From the NCBI RefSeq assembly GCF_040939455.1, contig NC_134108.1:16459501-16523500 (forward strand): DNA of 64,000 nucleotides. The letters are read 5' to 3'. The position numbers were made by a program, and so were the translations under genes. How positions within the stretch are numbered: the stretch's first letter is position 1; the number at the start of each line of letters is the position of its first letter. Shown here one piece after another: positions 12,431 through 25,164 of this stretch. The stretch comes from Microcebus murinus (lineage: Eukaryota > Chordata > Mammalia > Primates > Cheirogaleidae). The notes below the pieces were generated by a model. The model saw nothing but the letters and a program-made list of their open reading frames with translations, ran no database searches and was not told the origin of the DNA.

Positions 12431-13440
12431 CATCAATATAATTTGAATTCAATAAAATTCCAATTTAATTTTATCTGCATAGCATTTTCCTTGCTAAGTA
12501 CTCATATAGTCCCAGATACTGTGACAATCATGAAAGGTGTCATTTTTGATGATCATTAAGAACCAATAAGCACAGTTAAATAACATCCAATAAGAGTTGG
12601 CAGAATCAGTTAAGTTCTACCTGCCACCACCACCACCAAAATGGAAGGTAATTTTTACTATGACAAAAAAGTAATAACATGCTATTTATAATCCCAGCAA
12701 CTAACTAAAGGACTTTCTATTTGCTGCATAAGAGGATGGGCGTGAGAATGCCAAGCTTGGAAGGGCTCAGAGAGAGCTCAAAGGCTCCAAATGAGATCAA
12801 ACGACCTTGCAGATAGAAACTTGCATTGTTTAAACTTTTGTACTCAAGCAAGGGTATAAGTCAGAACAATGCTAGGTTGGGGAAGGAGAGGAAGAATGTA
12901 AAGGCAGTAATGGGAGGGAGGGGAAGACGGGTGCAGGAACTGGTTTTCCACGCCTCCCAGCAAGCAGAGGTGAAATCGGACCATGTCTCAACGTGCAGCC
13001 ATGCTGTCGGGTATCAACACTTGTTAATAGCCCCTGGTGACCGGGACAGTTTCCTCCATTCAGAAACCTCTGAACACACCATAGGATTCACTTCCTCCCC
13101 TGGTAGTACATTATGCGCTCTCTCGGCAGTGTTTAGGACAGCAAGGAACTAATCTATACCGTGATGGCCTTCAAACTTTTGTGCTCACATAACTCCGTAA
13201 GAATTTTGGAAAACTCTGTTAATTCCTGTTATATTTTAAGTTAACATCCAGAAGTTTTCATTAAATGTTTAAAAATATGCAAGGGGTGTGATTTCCCATA
13301 TAATATGCATCAACATTTGAAAATTTAAAATTACATTATTTTTATACATATATCCAACAGAATACATACATGCACACCAGTGATATGATACCATGAATAT
13401 AAAAATATTTCATATCAAGTTAAAATCAAGTAAAACTAAC
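12431..13440. other. UST: Unique intronic sequence
   Basis: No exon is recognised. A 108-codon plus frame at 12826-13152 has no recognisable domain. The stretch 13155-13330 (GCCTTCAAACTTTTGTGCTC onward) may be an old DNA-transposon remnant, but I cannot name it. Confidence 0.4.
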
Positions 13441-13451
13441 ATACGTTTCAG

Positions 13452-13520
13452 AGATGTGCATGTATGTGTGTGTGTATTTGTATGATTTATGCACGCACAC
13501 ACATGCACACACACGCAGAG
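13452..13520. repeat. (TG)n / (CA)n simple repeat
   Basis: ATGTGCATGTATGTGTGTGT is followed after a short AT-rich spacer by CACGCACACACATGCACACACAC. The TG and CA halves are inversely related, so the tract can pair with itself. Confidence 0.8.
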
Positions 13521-16500
13521 GTAGTTTCACAGTGAAATTACAGAAGTTTAAGTTTCAGGAGCCCCTATTTGCGTGGGCTCCTTCCCAAATCTGAGGAGGG
13601 GCTCCAACAACAAACTCACATGGTCACAAGTTTTTGTAAAATCTACAAAAGACAGCTATTTCACTGCAGTTGGTAAAGACCACAGTCTCCTCCACTCTAA
13701 CTTCCCCTTCCGCACACATTCCCTCGGTCTGGTTGACATTGCATTCTTTACTCATAATTTTTTATTCTTTTACCTAAAGAAAGCTCTCAGATTTGTATAA
13801 TATTCAAGCCTCACAAAACTTGGTGGAGAAAAATAAATACAAGATGGAGAACACAGGTTACCTCAGGTAGACCCAGGAGAGGAGTGAGAGAGGTTAGCAC
13901 AGGTATGTTTAAGTTATTCTCAGTATTAGGAAACCCCAGTTAGAGGGGAGTCCATTATGAAGGGAAGGAGGAATTAATAAGCTTTTCTTTCATTCATTCA
14001 TCATTCTCTGAAATTCACATACCCTTTTAAAAATGTAGAAAATAAATTATAAGTAACAGACTTTTCAGCTTGTATTTTCATTCCACTCCCCTCACATAGA
14101 TTTTTGTTCTAACGGATTAAATGTTTATGCTTGAGCATAACTTATCAACCACTCTATTCTATTTCTATACAACAAAAATGTGTGTAAATTAAAATTCATT
14201 TTTAAAATTTTCCTGTTACTATAACACTTTAAGAGTTTAAAGTATATATTCTGAATTATCATTAAGATTACCTTTGGTTCACATTGATCAAAACGACATA
14301 AAGATTTTACAAACTTCACGAATGATAATTAAAAATCAAAAGTAAAATTTGATCCCAAATGCATTGATTCATTAGATGAATAGGGCTGTGTTTGTAGCTG
14401 AATTTTACTGATTTCAAATTGATTTCTATTTTTCATTTTAATAGCTATGAAGACTGAGAAACCTTGTTCACATCAATAATATATGAGAATGGAAGGGCTT
14501 TACTTATAGCAATGGCACTCACTTCTAAAATGTCTTCCTAAATTCTGCAGTGATCTGTTGGTGATCTACCTGAAGAAAGAACTTGATTAGATTCTCCTTC
14601 ACTTAGGTTAAAAGCAAAGAGTGGAAACCAACTGTCCCTCAGGAGGGTGTGTTGCAGTCCCTAGTCATTCACTTTCTCCACACCAGTGTCTGAAATTTTT
14701 CCTTTAGCACCTGGAAGTGTTCGACACCCAGCAGAGAGAGAAACCTCTTTTATAAAGTGGGGGAGGGGATTGAGGGTAACCCATATGACAAGTCCTCAGG
14801 GAGATCAATTTTAGAAAGAAATAAGTTGGCAAGGGATGATTGAAAATTTGATTCCTCTCAATCTCTGCTCAATGCCCCCTAGAAAGTTTGTGTGCATGAC
14901 GCCCCAAGGTATACAAAACTTTATTCTGAACCCTACACCTGGAATTTGGTGCAAATTCATGCATATGCTCTTATATCCATCCATTACACTGTCCCTTTCT
15001 TAAGGTAAAAAAAAAGAAAAATATGGATATCCCATAAAAATATTTCAACAAAATGTCTCCCAATGGAAAGAACTTGAATATTTACCTTTTCTTGTATACT
15101 AAAAAATGTGATGTATATATGTGTCTGTGTGTGTGTATTGAAAGTCTTCTGATGTTTCATTTACACTTAAAAACTAAGACTCTTAAAATACATGTCATTT
15201 GATTCCAAACATGAAAAATAATCACCATTGTAAAATTCATATAAATTTAGGTGAAATGAAAAGATATGGAAAGAAATTTAAGTCCCAAGGTACAACCTAT
15301 TTTATAATTAATTTCAGAATAGCCCCTATAATTGTATCCCCTACAATTTATTTATAGAATTATAGAATTCTATAATTTTTTTAAAAGTTCCTCACACATT
15401 TTTGTGGGATCATGTGCTCAAGAGTGCCTAGAATATGGCAAGGTTTAACAAAAGCCTGCCAAATTGGAAAAGGGGGTTCTCAAAAAAATTTTTAATAAAG
15501 TTGTAGGGAAAAAGTCAGTAAAATGAATTCCATTCTCTCATTGACAACTACTATAAAATCAGAAGTACATTTGATCTTTAAAAAATAAAGTCCTCCAATG
15601 ACGAGGTTTTAAGACATTCAAAATACATTTATTTAGAACTTCTCTGTCTGAGAAAGATTCTGGCCCAGATCCCATGTCTTGGAGATGAGGAATCACCCCG
15701 GAAGTCCAGAGGGCCCTGTCTGTCCAAACTAGGTCCTGCACCTACCCGGCCTGGCAGAGCCCACACAGGCTGCTCAGTTGGGGAAGGTGAATGAACCAGC
15801 CGAGCACTAAGGGCTCCTCACTCACCCACCATTTCAACGTGAGATTCCCACTGAGTTTCCATACTGCAAGCTCTTAGCATCCTTCACCGACTGCTCTCCT
15901 GTTCCTGCCAAAAGTAAGGCTGAAGAAACCGACAGAGAAAAACCTGAGGCACACCCTCAATATTGTAACTTTTCTGAACACAAAAACACTGAAAGGCAGC
16001 ACACCTAAACTATAAGGGATCGGCTCCCAGGAAATGCCACCCCTGAGCTGTAGTTTGATGTTATGCTTCTCACCTTTACACAGCGCCAGTGTACAGCGTC
16101 ATAAAGAACATGTCCTCATTATCAGGGGGAAAATACTGTAGACGATATTGTCCATGATAATACTCTAAGATCTACCAAATGTCTCCTTTTGGGGGAAGTG
16201 GGAAAAGAGAGGCCACCCTTGCCCAATGAACAGGTATGCTTCTCAGATAATGGTAAAACGTGACACGTTTTATTCCCTTTTTGCCTTGGCCTCCCGAAAT
16301 TCACATATAAACAATGTTCAGCTGCAAAAACTCTCCTAGTTGAGGTACCTGTTGTAATTGTCTTAATAAACATGTATTTCCCAATAAATGCGAGACCCTG
16401 TGCAAGTTCAGGCAGGCTCACGTGGAGTACAGAGCATCCATTTGAGCTTTTTCTCTTCTTTGTCCCTTCTCTAAAAAGATGCCTTCAAATTCAAATAGTC

Positions 16501-17530
16501 AAGTCGTCATTTCAAGGACTAGCCACCCACCCGCTGCTATGTGGTAGCACAGTTCAATTTTCTGGAACCTAGACATGCTTTCCTCTAACTGTGTTTTAAC
16601 AAAACTAAAGATTTAGAATCAGGTCTCTGGTTTTAAAAAACAAAAATGACTGGAACATTCTGCTTTAGACCTCACAAGAGCAGGTGGCAGAACAGGGTGG
16701 GGCTGGAGGTCTCCCAGCAGGGGCTGGGGGCTGAACAGCTTTACAGAGAGCTATGCTCAGACTGCAAGCCCCACAGCCCAGCAGACGGGACGTAAGGTAA
16801 GATAGAAATGGAGCCACTTCTATCATCCTCAATAATGCCACAGAGAAAATAAATCTGCCGTATTCGGTGAACAGTCCTGTTTAAACGGCAAGAAATTACA
16901 GCCTCCATGCCAACTTAATCTATGACAAACCAGCATGCCCAAAGTTATTCAAACAACTGAAACATTGCAAAATATAGTATATCCTATCCTAATTAAACAA
17001 CAGTGGGGGTTTTTCCTTTGCATTTTAGCTAATCAGAAAAAATAAACCATCAGCTTATAGAATGCTGTTGTAATAGGAAAGTGTCAGCGAGGAGGCAAAT
17101 CAACATGACCCTAGGATACTAAATAAATACCTGCAGGAAAAGAGTTGTTTGTCCTGTCAAACTTTCTTTATCAAGATGAAAGCTACTTTGAAAGTCGGTT
17201 CTCATTAAAAGAGTTAGGAAACTATTTCAGTACTTTGATTAAAATACACTTTCATGCAGCATGAGGTGAAAGGAAAAGACCAATTTGGCCTGAGAAGCCC
17301 TGCGTGGGAGCAGAACTTCCTCCCCCGCCCCCCACCAACTCAGCGCTCGGGGCCCTCCACGTCTCCGGACGCAGGTTCCTCACCTGCAAAGGGAGTGGAA
17401 CACCCACACTCAGGTACGTGTGACAACACAAGTGCGAGGACTTATAAACTGTAAAGTGCTCTTTGAATCTGAGGACTACATTGGACATCTGCCTAAGTTC
17501 TTCCATGGCTCCAGTTCTTCCATTCTGTTT
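13521..17530. other. UST: Unique intronic sequence
   Basis: A 4-kb stretch in which I recognise no exon and no confident repeat. It contains a short TATATGTGTCTGTGTGTGTG run near 15113-15138 and many AT-rich blocks. Short frames at 14125-14319, 15559-15741, 16122-16421 and 17252-17506 show no domain and no codon pattern that would support a gene. Confidence 0.45.
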
Positions 17531-17564
17531 ACAGAGTTATCTTTATGAATAATAAAATCTGCTA

Positions 17565-17905
17565 TGGCTCTGTGGTCTACATTCAGTGGTTTCCCCATTG
17601 CCTGCCAGTTACCACAGCATACAAGTTCCTTTACAACCTACCCTTTTACCGTAGGCACTTCCCTTGCAGAAAACCCCTCCTCTCCTCCCCCACCACGGTT
17701 TCCCATACTCTTCAGTGTACCCAAAGGTGCCACAGTTTGGCCCAGTGGCTTGCCTTTGCACAAGCTATTCCCTCCATCTGTAATGCCCTTTCCCACATCT
17801 CTGCCTGGCAAGCTCCTATTTATGCTTCAACACCCAGCTCAAGTGTCATCTTTTCCATGATCCCTCTCCTTATCCCTAACTTGCTCTCTCCTCTGTGCCC
17901 CCCCA
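17565..17905 (+). mobile_element. L2/CR1-class LINE 3' fragment
   Basis: Recognisable blocks in order are CAGTGGTTTCCCCATTGCCTG, CTTGCCTTTGCACAAGCTATTCC, CTGCCTGGCAAGCTCC and ACCCAGCTCAAGTGTCATC. These correspond to the C-terminal end of the L2/CR1-type reverse transcriptase ORF and the start of the 3' UTR. The open frames at 17545-18012 and 17564-17860 are remnants of this ORF region, not host genes. Confidence 0.75.
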
Positions 17906-18110
17906 GCAGGTGGGTGAATCTCTCTAGCCTAGATATTTGCATGAAAATGATGAATTTATATATATATCTGTATCAGAGGCTAATAGCTCTTACAAGAACC
18001 TTTGTGTCATAAGTATGCTCAATTTTTTAAAAATCTTGATAAAAATTAAAATCTTATCAAATGATCACAGGGTAAATGTTTTTAAACTTTTAATCATGAA
18101 ACTATTCTTT

Positions 18111-18458
<348 letters not shown>

Positions 18459-18699
18459 TGAAACTATTCTTTACAGTTTAAAGCAAAGCAGTCAGAGGTC
18501 ATAGGACACACAGAAAAACTGTAACTAAAGTCCTTTGAGAGAATTAGGAAATGCATAAAAATATGCATTAGTTGACAAATAAACTAAACTATAATTTGCA
18601 TAATCTTACAATGTCTTCTTCCTATTAAAAAAGTAAGTGACAGAAAGAGCAGTGTGAATGCCTAGAGGTAGAATTTTGATGGGTTTGTTTGTTTCTTGG

Positions 18700-18782
18700 A
18701 AGACACAACACGCACACACTCACATATACACACACACAACATATATGCACACACACTCACACACATACACAGACGCCTACAT
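18700..18782. repeat. (CA)n-rich simple repeat
   Basis: ACACAACACGCACACACTCAC and further imperfect CACA/CATA units continue to about 18782. It is a degenerate CA microsatellite. Confidence 0.8.
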
Positions 18783-18954
18783 TCCTACACTCCCATCTGC
18801 CACCTGTTCTGCTCAGGCTTCTGTGTGACTGATTAAGTTGAAGATGTGCATTAGCTGATATTACAAATGCAAATTTTCACAGTATTCCAGGCAGGAGAGT
18901 ACCAGACAGCATTCTCTTTACAAATCAGTGGTTGTTGTTTTAGCACAGAAAGAG

Positions 18955-19100
18955 TCCCTCTAAAATTCCAATGGAGACTCAGAGAGGTTAAGTGAATTAC
19001 CCAAGGTCACACAGCTGCAGGGTGGCAATGCCAGGACACAAACAGAGGACTTCTCATTTGAAGCCCAATGCTTCGTTAACACTACACTGCCTCTTCTAAT
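18955..19100 (+). mobile_element. MIR 3' half
   Basis: The core is clear: GACTCAGAGAGGTTAAGTGA, then CCAAGGTCACACAGCTG, then TGGCAATGCCAGGACACAAAC, and finally CACTACACTGCCTCTTC. It is one of the best-preserved MIRs in the window. Confidence 0.85.
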
Positions 19101-19794
19101 ATTAAGCACCCTGTTAAAAGCAAATTCCATAGAAGGAAAAGTGATTTCCTAAACAGAAAATGTGGCTCTACTAGTCCATCTTTTCGGCCTTTAATGTCTG
19201 TGGTCCCTTGAACTTTATATACATTAAAAAGAATAATAACCCAGAGGAACTAAACAACTAATTACCATCTAGCTTATAAAATAGTGTTAAAATGAGTGAT
19301 GGCCCTATTTCTAAGACACTCCAAAGGGCTGAGGTCTGGTAGAGCCAGGCTGTTGTCAAGGAGCTCATCCAAAGGGCTTATGTGCAAGGATACAAGTGCC
19401 TGTCCAGGGGTTTCATTTTTTGCTCAAGACCTAATAGGAACCCAAGACGCTGCGATCTATGTATTTGTCCTGTCCTGCACATGTGCGATCCAGGCAGAGC
19501 AGGCCAGCAGAGAGATCGTGTCTGCCCAGCCTGAGTGCCAGTGACTACAGGATCCACTCACGTGGGCACAGGGTTCCCTTCCAGAAGCGAGGGCAGCTGG
19601 ATGGGGGAGGAGGGGACCTGCACGGAGAGACGCAGCTGGGAGAGGCGGCAGAAGGAGAGAGGCCCACGCACAACAGGTTCCCACACCAGACGGCCGCAGA
19701 AGCACACCCATCCCCAAAACTCAAACAGCAAACAGGGCTTGCGAATCCTCTTAAAATAGTTCAACTCAAATCAGTTAATTTTAATGTTTGAAAC

Positions 19795-19862
19795 ATGGAT
19801 TTCCTGTTAAAGAATCATATCATTCGTGTATCATATCATCATGAATCATATCATTCATTCAC
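19795..19862. repeat. Short tandem repeat of ATCATATCATTC-like units
   Basis: AATCATATCATTC recurs three times with small changes (ATCATATCATTCGTGTATC, ATCATATCATCATG, AATCATATCATTCATTC). It is a local duplication with no link to a mobile element. Confidence 0.6.
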
Positions 19863-19869
19863 TTTGTCT

Positions 19870-20880
19870 CCAGCTAGACTTGCAAAATCATTGATTTAAT
19901 TTACACCAAATAAAGGCCAAATGCCAAAGGATTTAGAAAATAAATGGAAATGTGAAATAACAATAGAACTAGAAGAAAATAGAGAGAATATATGTTTGAT
20001 GTTGGGATATAAGACTTTTACAGGCATAAAAGCAAGGGAAAATTAACAAATGAGAAAAAAGTAATTAATGCACAGGAAAAGTAAAAGAAACTGATTTTAA
20101 AAACTAAAGAGCAAATGAAAAGCCAAGAAATTATTATTTGCATATATGTCAAAGGGTTAATACCCTTCATCTCTAAAGAACTCTTACAATTGATAAAAGA
20201 GGAACACATAAGCAGGGAAAAAATGGGAAGGGGAAATTTAATACTGTCATTCTCAAAAGAAGAAACATGTCTCATAAGCATAAACTGTTCACTTTCATGA
20301 ATATTCAAGCAAATGCAAATTAATGAGTAAGAGTATCATTTTTCACCAATCAAGTGGGTAAGGAGTTTTTAAAAGATTATACTCAGTGTTTATAAGGACG
20401 CGGGCAAAACAGGTAATAGACTCCTAGTGAAATATACAAATCTAAATCAATATGGCAATATGTACTGAAATCAATTTTAAAATGGGTATACACTTGAACC
20501 CAGCAATCGGGAATTTATCCCAAGGGAAAGAGAGAAGTCTGCAAAAATTTAATAATGTTCATCACAGCTTTATCTACAATCATAAAAAACTGGAAATGGG
20601 CTAAATATCAAACAGGCCTTGTTAAAGGAATTATGGTACATTCACAGGATACTCTGCTGCCATGAAAACCAATGTTCTAGAAAAATGTGTAAAGATGTAG
20701 AATGACATTTGTGATATTGTAGAACATAGGGAAGCATGTAACCAAACCAAAGCAATTGTGAACAAAGGAATTAACGTGCTTTTTATTTTCTTCTTTGTGC
20801 TTTTTTCTATTTCCCAATAATCTACAATGAGTATGTATTAAGGGTTTTAATTAATGTTTTAAATTGTGCTATTACACTAA
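19870..20880 (+). mobile_element. Old L1 3' portion (L1ME-like)
   Basis: Blocks typical of the end of an ancient L1 ORF2 and its 3' UTR occur in order: AAAGGGTTAATACCCTTCATC, TTCTCAAAAGAAGAAACATG, AATGCAAATTAATGAGTAAG, CACTTGAACCCAGCAATC and TTTATCTACAATCATAAAAA. Divergence is high and the frame is destroyed. The 5' part is missing. Confidence 0.8.
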
Positions 20881-21399
20881 GTCATTCTAATTATTTGCTC
20901 TGTTTACATACAATTATTTTCTCTGGCCATAAAAAAAAACTTTACTTAGAGTATTTGGATGTTAGGGATACTTGGTAATGAGTTCTCAGCACAAGAGAAA
21001 TTCAAAACAGCACAAGAATCTGCAATAACCTTTCGAAGACACTTCATCCCTAAGACCGGTTGGTTCACTTCCTAGGCTTATCAATGACCTTGACTTTAGG
21101 TCAAAATCTGTATGTTCAAAACTCCAAACAGCCTTTATTTCAACACTGTAGATTGCAGAGATGAAGAAAAACAGCCTTTTAAATCTGGAATCATACAAGG
21201 GTGTGATTCTCACTTAAGGAAAACTTAATGTTCTTAAATTTGAACAACCAAATTGGTGAGTAAAAATTCAATTAAAAAGAAATTTGTAAAATGTTTAATA
21301 GCACAACTATTTAGTGGGCTAGGCTGAACCCCAACACATTTGTTTATTTACAAGCACTAATTATCTCCCAGCAATCCTACAGTACAGACCCTTATCGCT

Positions 21400-21541
21400 C
21401 AAAGTGTGGTCCTCCAACTGGCAACACCACCTGTCGCAAATGCGGAGTCTCAGACTTCCCCTGAGACCTGCTACGTCACAGGCTACAATTTAACACATCC
21501 CCAGGTGATCTGAATGCTGTTAAACTTTGAGAAATACTGGT
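21400..21541 (-). mobile_element. MER5-family hAT element
   Basis: CAAAGTGTGGTCCTCCAACTGG at the start and CCCAGGTGATCTGAATGCTG to AACTTTGAGAAATACTGG at the end match the inverted-repeat ends of a MER5-type hAT-Charlie element. It is short, as the family is (about 180 bases). Orientation is uncertain because the element is nearly palindromic. Confidence 0.65.
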
Positions 21542-21673
21542 GCAAAGAAGCTACAAACTAAAATGTTGTAAGTCACAGCCAAATAAATGATTATCCATTA
21601 AGATAAAGCATCTCTAATTAGTACCGTAGGAAGACGATACACACAAAAAACTCCCCAGCCCACTGTCTACTAT

Positions 21674-21836
21674 AGTGGTTCTCTATCTTGGTTGCATATT
21701 AGAATTACACAGCGAGCTTTCAACACATACAGATGCCCAGCTCCATCCCTGACCAAATGAATACACCCACATCAGTATTTTCCAAAGCTCTTCAGGTTCT
21801 TCTTTCTATCATGCAGCCAGCCTTGAGAACCCCTGG
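21674..21836 (+). mobile_element. MER5A (hAT-Charlie)
   Basis: It starts AGTGGTTCTCTATCTTGGTTGC then ATATTAGAATTACACAGCGAG, and ends GCCAGCCTTGAGAACCCCTGG. These are the inverted ends of MER5A with CAGATGCCCAGCTCCATCCC in between. It lies 130 bases from another MER5-type copy. Confidence 0.75.
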
Positions 21837-21979
21837 TCTCCTGGCGTAAACAGGAACTTAACCAAAGAGATCATCAGTCTAACCACAGCCAATCTCTGCC
21901 TCTACGTCCTCCTGGAGCTTCCCCTGCTTACTGTGGCTTACACAGGATCCGAAGTCCTTCTCTGTCCCTCCAGGTACAA

Positions 21980-22076
21980 TGCAGCTCCACGAGTGCAGTG
22001 ACAGTGTTATTAGTCATTCTACCTCCAGCACCTAGTACATAACTAGTGCTTGGTGAGCATGTGTTGAAGGAATGAA
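21980..22076 (+). mobile_element. L2 3' end
   Basis: CAGCACCTAGTACATAACTAG leads to a GAGCATGTGTTGAAGGAATGAA terminus, the typical L2 3' end. The upstream limit is unclear; L2 sequence may begin as early as 21840. Confidence 0.7.
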
Positions 22077-22079
22077 CCT

Positions 22080-23880
22080 GCACAGATGAAGGAGAGGAAG
22101 ACTGCCAGCCAAATGTGAAGGAGCGTGGGCAGGTGAAAGCAATAAGAGAACACGTGTCTCTGATCCTTTAAGAGACTTCAGTGAAGCATAAGCCTTGTGA
22201 GCAAGACTTTCTCTGAAATTAACACAGTCACCTATCATTTTGATAAGGTGATCAGGAAAGAATCTGGGGAAGATGAATTATATTTTGGCAAGCAATGCAT
22301 TATGCCATAAAGCAGATGAAGCATAAAGATAGAAGCCTGCCCAACAACCAAAGTAGGTTCTAGAAGGTTCTCCCACCAACCCAGGGAGCACCCCCAAGAC
22401 ATGCCTAAACACACTCTGTGCTAGAGTTCAGGTCAGAAGCAGAGGACCACCATCGTAACCGCACACATTCCAAGACACAGTCTCATAGAAAATACACACC
22501 TCTCCCTAGCCATAAGGAACAAGACAGCAGACATACAGGTGTTTGAATAATAAAGTGTTTTCTGAATGCATACGAAAGGTTCACCGTCACACTACAAACT
22601 TACGAGACTCAAAATATTATTGTTGAATGGTAGCTCTAGGTATCCTTTGCCCAGGTGAAAAGGGTAAGCAAACGATAGTGGCTATGGATCCTAACAGACA
22701 TTTCCTTCTCCCTCCTTTAGTTTCTGGGAACCTCTTCATCTCGCAGCACGACTAGAAGAACATGACCACAAACATTTCGGACTCCGTCAGGCCTTGGATC
22801 TCTGCTCGGCAAGCAAACAAGAACAGCCTTTCGAGTTGGGAAAAGCACGAGCAAAGAAAACAAGATGGCCTCACCCCTGTCAACTGCTAAAGCAAAATAC
22901 AGACACTGCGCCATTTGGTTTTTTTTATTCCTGCAGCTTTCTGGAATCCTTCCTCCATCTTTACCTCCGTGTCCTGCACAGCTGTTAGTTAGAGAGCTGC
23001 TTCTATGGGCCGCCCGGGAGCGCACACGGCACGTTTTCAGGCGTGGCCAATGTCAACCCCACACTGCTTAAACTGCTCCACACTCAGAGGTTATGTCAAC
23101 ACTCTCCTCCTCGAGGCAGATCTTCCACACAGGAACTCCTGTGTGGAAGAGGTGAGCACACTGCTGTCCCACCAGGTTGGCAGGCTGCAGGGGCTGGCGT
23201 GGCCAAGCCCGGGCTGCTCAGACACCTGCCCTCCTTCCCTAGCCCTGCCTGCCTTCCCCGCCAATCGTCACTTTCTGGTTTCTTCCCCACCGTGGTAAAA
23301 ATAACTTCCTCTGGAAGTGTCTAAATCTGCGTGTGATTTTACACACATTTTTTTGGCATGTCATTGTATGAATTCTCAGGAAACCAGAATGAAATTGCAG
23401 AGATCCGCAATCACATTTCTGTGAAACTGCGACCAGATGAGTCAGTTCCACTGTTTTCTCAGATATTGAGAAAATACTTCCAGGCAAGATGCTGCATGCT
23501 AAGCACCATCCAAATCCCTCCCATCCTGGCTTCTAAGGAACTCAGCAAAGTCTCCTGGGTGGAGAGACGCAGAGAGAATGCAGGGTGCTGTGAGTCTGGG
23601 TGTCAGGAAGGGCTTCTCAGGGGACGACCATCCAACACCAGTGTGGCTCCAAGAACTCAGCCACACATGCAATGAGGACCTGAAGCCAACACCCACAGAA
23701 CAGTGGTAGAAGTGGCAGTCACTCTCAAAGACGACAGTTTAGAGGGTCACTTCTGATAGGAATATACCACTGCACACAGTAGGCTCACAAACCGAGGGAA
23801 TCGGAAAACTCCCAGTAAATGGCCATATAGACAGGGGAAGGTGACTAAGATACATAAGAAAATTAAAACCATTTCATCTC
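22080..23880. other. UST: Unique intronic sequence
   Basis: No exon or named repeat is recognised. A perfect inverted repeat with 14-bp arms and a 2-base spacer is at 23121-23150. Several short frames at 22717-23696 overlap in several phases on both strands and show no domain. Confidence 0.45.
23121..23150. repeat. Perfect 14-bp inverted repeat, 2-nt spacer
   Basis: TCTTCCACACAGGA (23121-23134), AC, TCCTGTGTGGAAGA (23137-23150). The arms are exact reverse complements. The next outward pair (A against G) breaks the symmetry. Confidence 0.95.
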
Positions 23881-23884
23881 TCCA

Positions 23885-24130
23885 TGTGCTTTTGGGCCAA
23901 TTGTGTTTCCTCTTCTGTGAACTGCCTGCTCGTGTTTTCTGCCCATTTATCTCATGAGTTGTTCATCGTTTTCTTATTGATATATTGAACTTTTAAATAT
24001 CTGCATATTAATCCCATATCTTAGGGAAACATCCACCCCCAGCTTGCATCTTGTATTGCTCTGTTTATAGGGTGCCATCGTTCAGAAGATTTCACTTTTT
24101 TTCCCCTTTATTGTTTTTACTTTCTGTGTC
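23885..24130 (-). mobile_element. L1-like fragment
   Basis: CTCTTCTGTGAACTGCCTGC, then CCCATTTATCTCATGAGTTG, TTCTTATTGATATATTGAAC and CATATTAATCCCATATCTTA follow a common old-L1 antisense block. The exact subfamily and strand are inferred from memory of similar human fragments. Confidence 0.55.
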
Positions 24131-24879
24131 TGAAAACGACTTCCAATGAGAAGCTACTGGAAGACAGACCTACTTGTCTCAACAAGATTTATATGTGTGG
24201 GGGGAGGAGTAGATGTGACAGTCATCTTCATATCTTCAAATATCTGAAAGATTATGAAGTCCAATAAACTATTCTATGTCGCTCCTGGAAGAAGAACTAG
24301 CAGAATTAGGTGGAAGCTATAAAGAAGCGGCTCTCCACACTGCAACGAGCCCTCTTAGCCACTGGAGCTGTCCACAGTGGAATGGGACGACTAGGTGCAG
24401 GTGGCTGGGAAGGGTGTGAGAATCCTCTTTGATCAACACAGGTTTCTTATCCCTACCGTCTCCCTCTTTCCTCCTATCACATAGTGAGACTCTAAATTCT
24501 GGAAACCCACATCTTACTCCCCTTCCTCTCTTTTAGCCTTCCTAGTGATATTCCACTTCCCATAATTTCTGGAGCATATTCTGGTGAAGCTGGAGGAAGC
24601 AATGCTGATTTTAATTAAAACAAAAAAAAATTCTTTAATTATGACTAAGACTTAGAAAATGACAGCAACGATGGCCTAAAATGTTTCTGTGTATTCTACT
24701 TGCGGTAGTCACTTGACTCCTGCTATCTTTTAAATAAGCATTTAACTCTGGAGAAAATCGCCTTATATATTTTTTCAGTTGCTGCAATTCAATGACCTCT
24801 TGTCTCTTTCAACACATGATTTTGAAAATAGAAGGACCTTAGAAAGAATCCACTCCAGTGACTCTACAGAGAAAAGCAG

Positions 24880-25160
24880 CACTCTCCCCGGGACTGCATA
24901 TAGAAATCACCTCGAGGACTTCGTTAAAGAACTCCAAAAGCCATGCCCTTTCCCCTCTCCTGGCTGCTGGGACTATTCCCAGATGATGGTTAAGACCACA
25001 TGGAAACACTGCTGCTGCTGAGGTCCCAGGGAAGAAAACAGATCCAATCAAACCCCTTCATTTTAGAGACAAAGACAACTGAAGCCTAGGAGGCTTGAGT
25101 GACTTAACAACACTGACCACTGAGATGTGGCTGGGCCTCTTTCCAGACCCCGGCCCAGTG
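24880..25160 (+). mobile_element. MER5A-like and MIR-like fragments
   Basis: At 24880-24990 the block GACTGCATATAGAAATCACC followed by GAACTCCAAAAGCCATGCCC resembles the 5' half of MER5A. At 25045-25150 CCTTCATTTTAGAGACAAAG to CTTGAGTGACTTAACAAC resembles a MIR core. Both are weak matches. Confidence 0.45.
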
Positions 25161-25164
25161 ACCC

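Noticed and set aside
17545..18012. 155-codon plus-strand open frame
   Set aside because: It runs through an L2/CR1-type ORF2 end; a LINE remnant and not a host gene.
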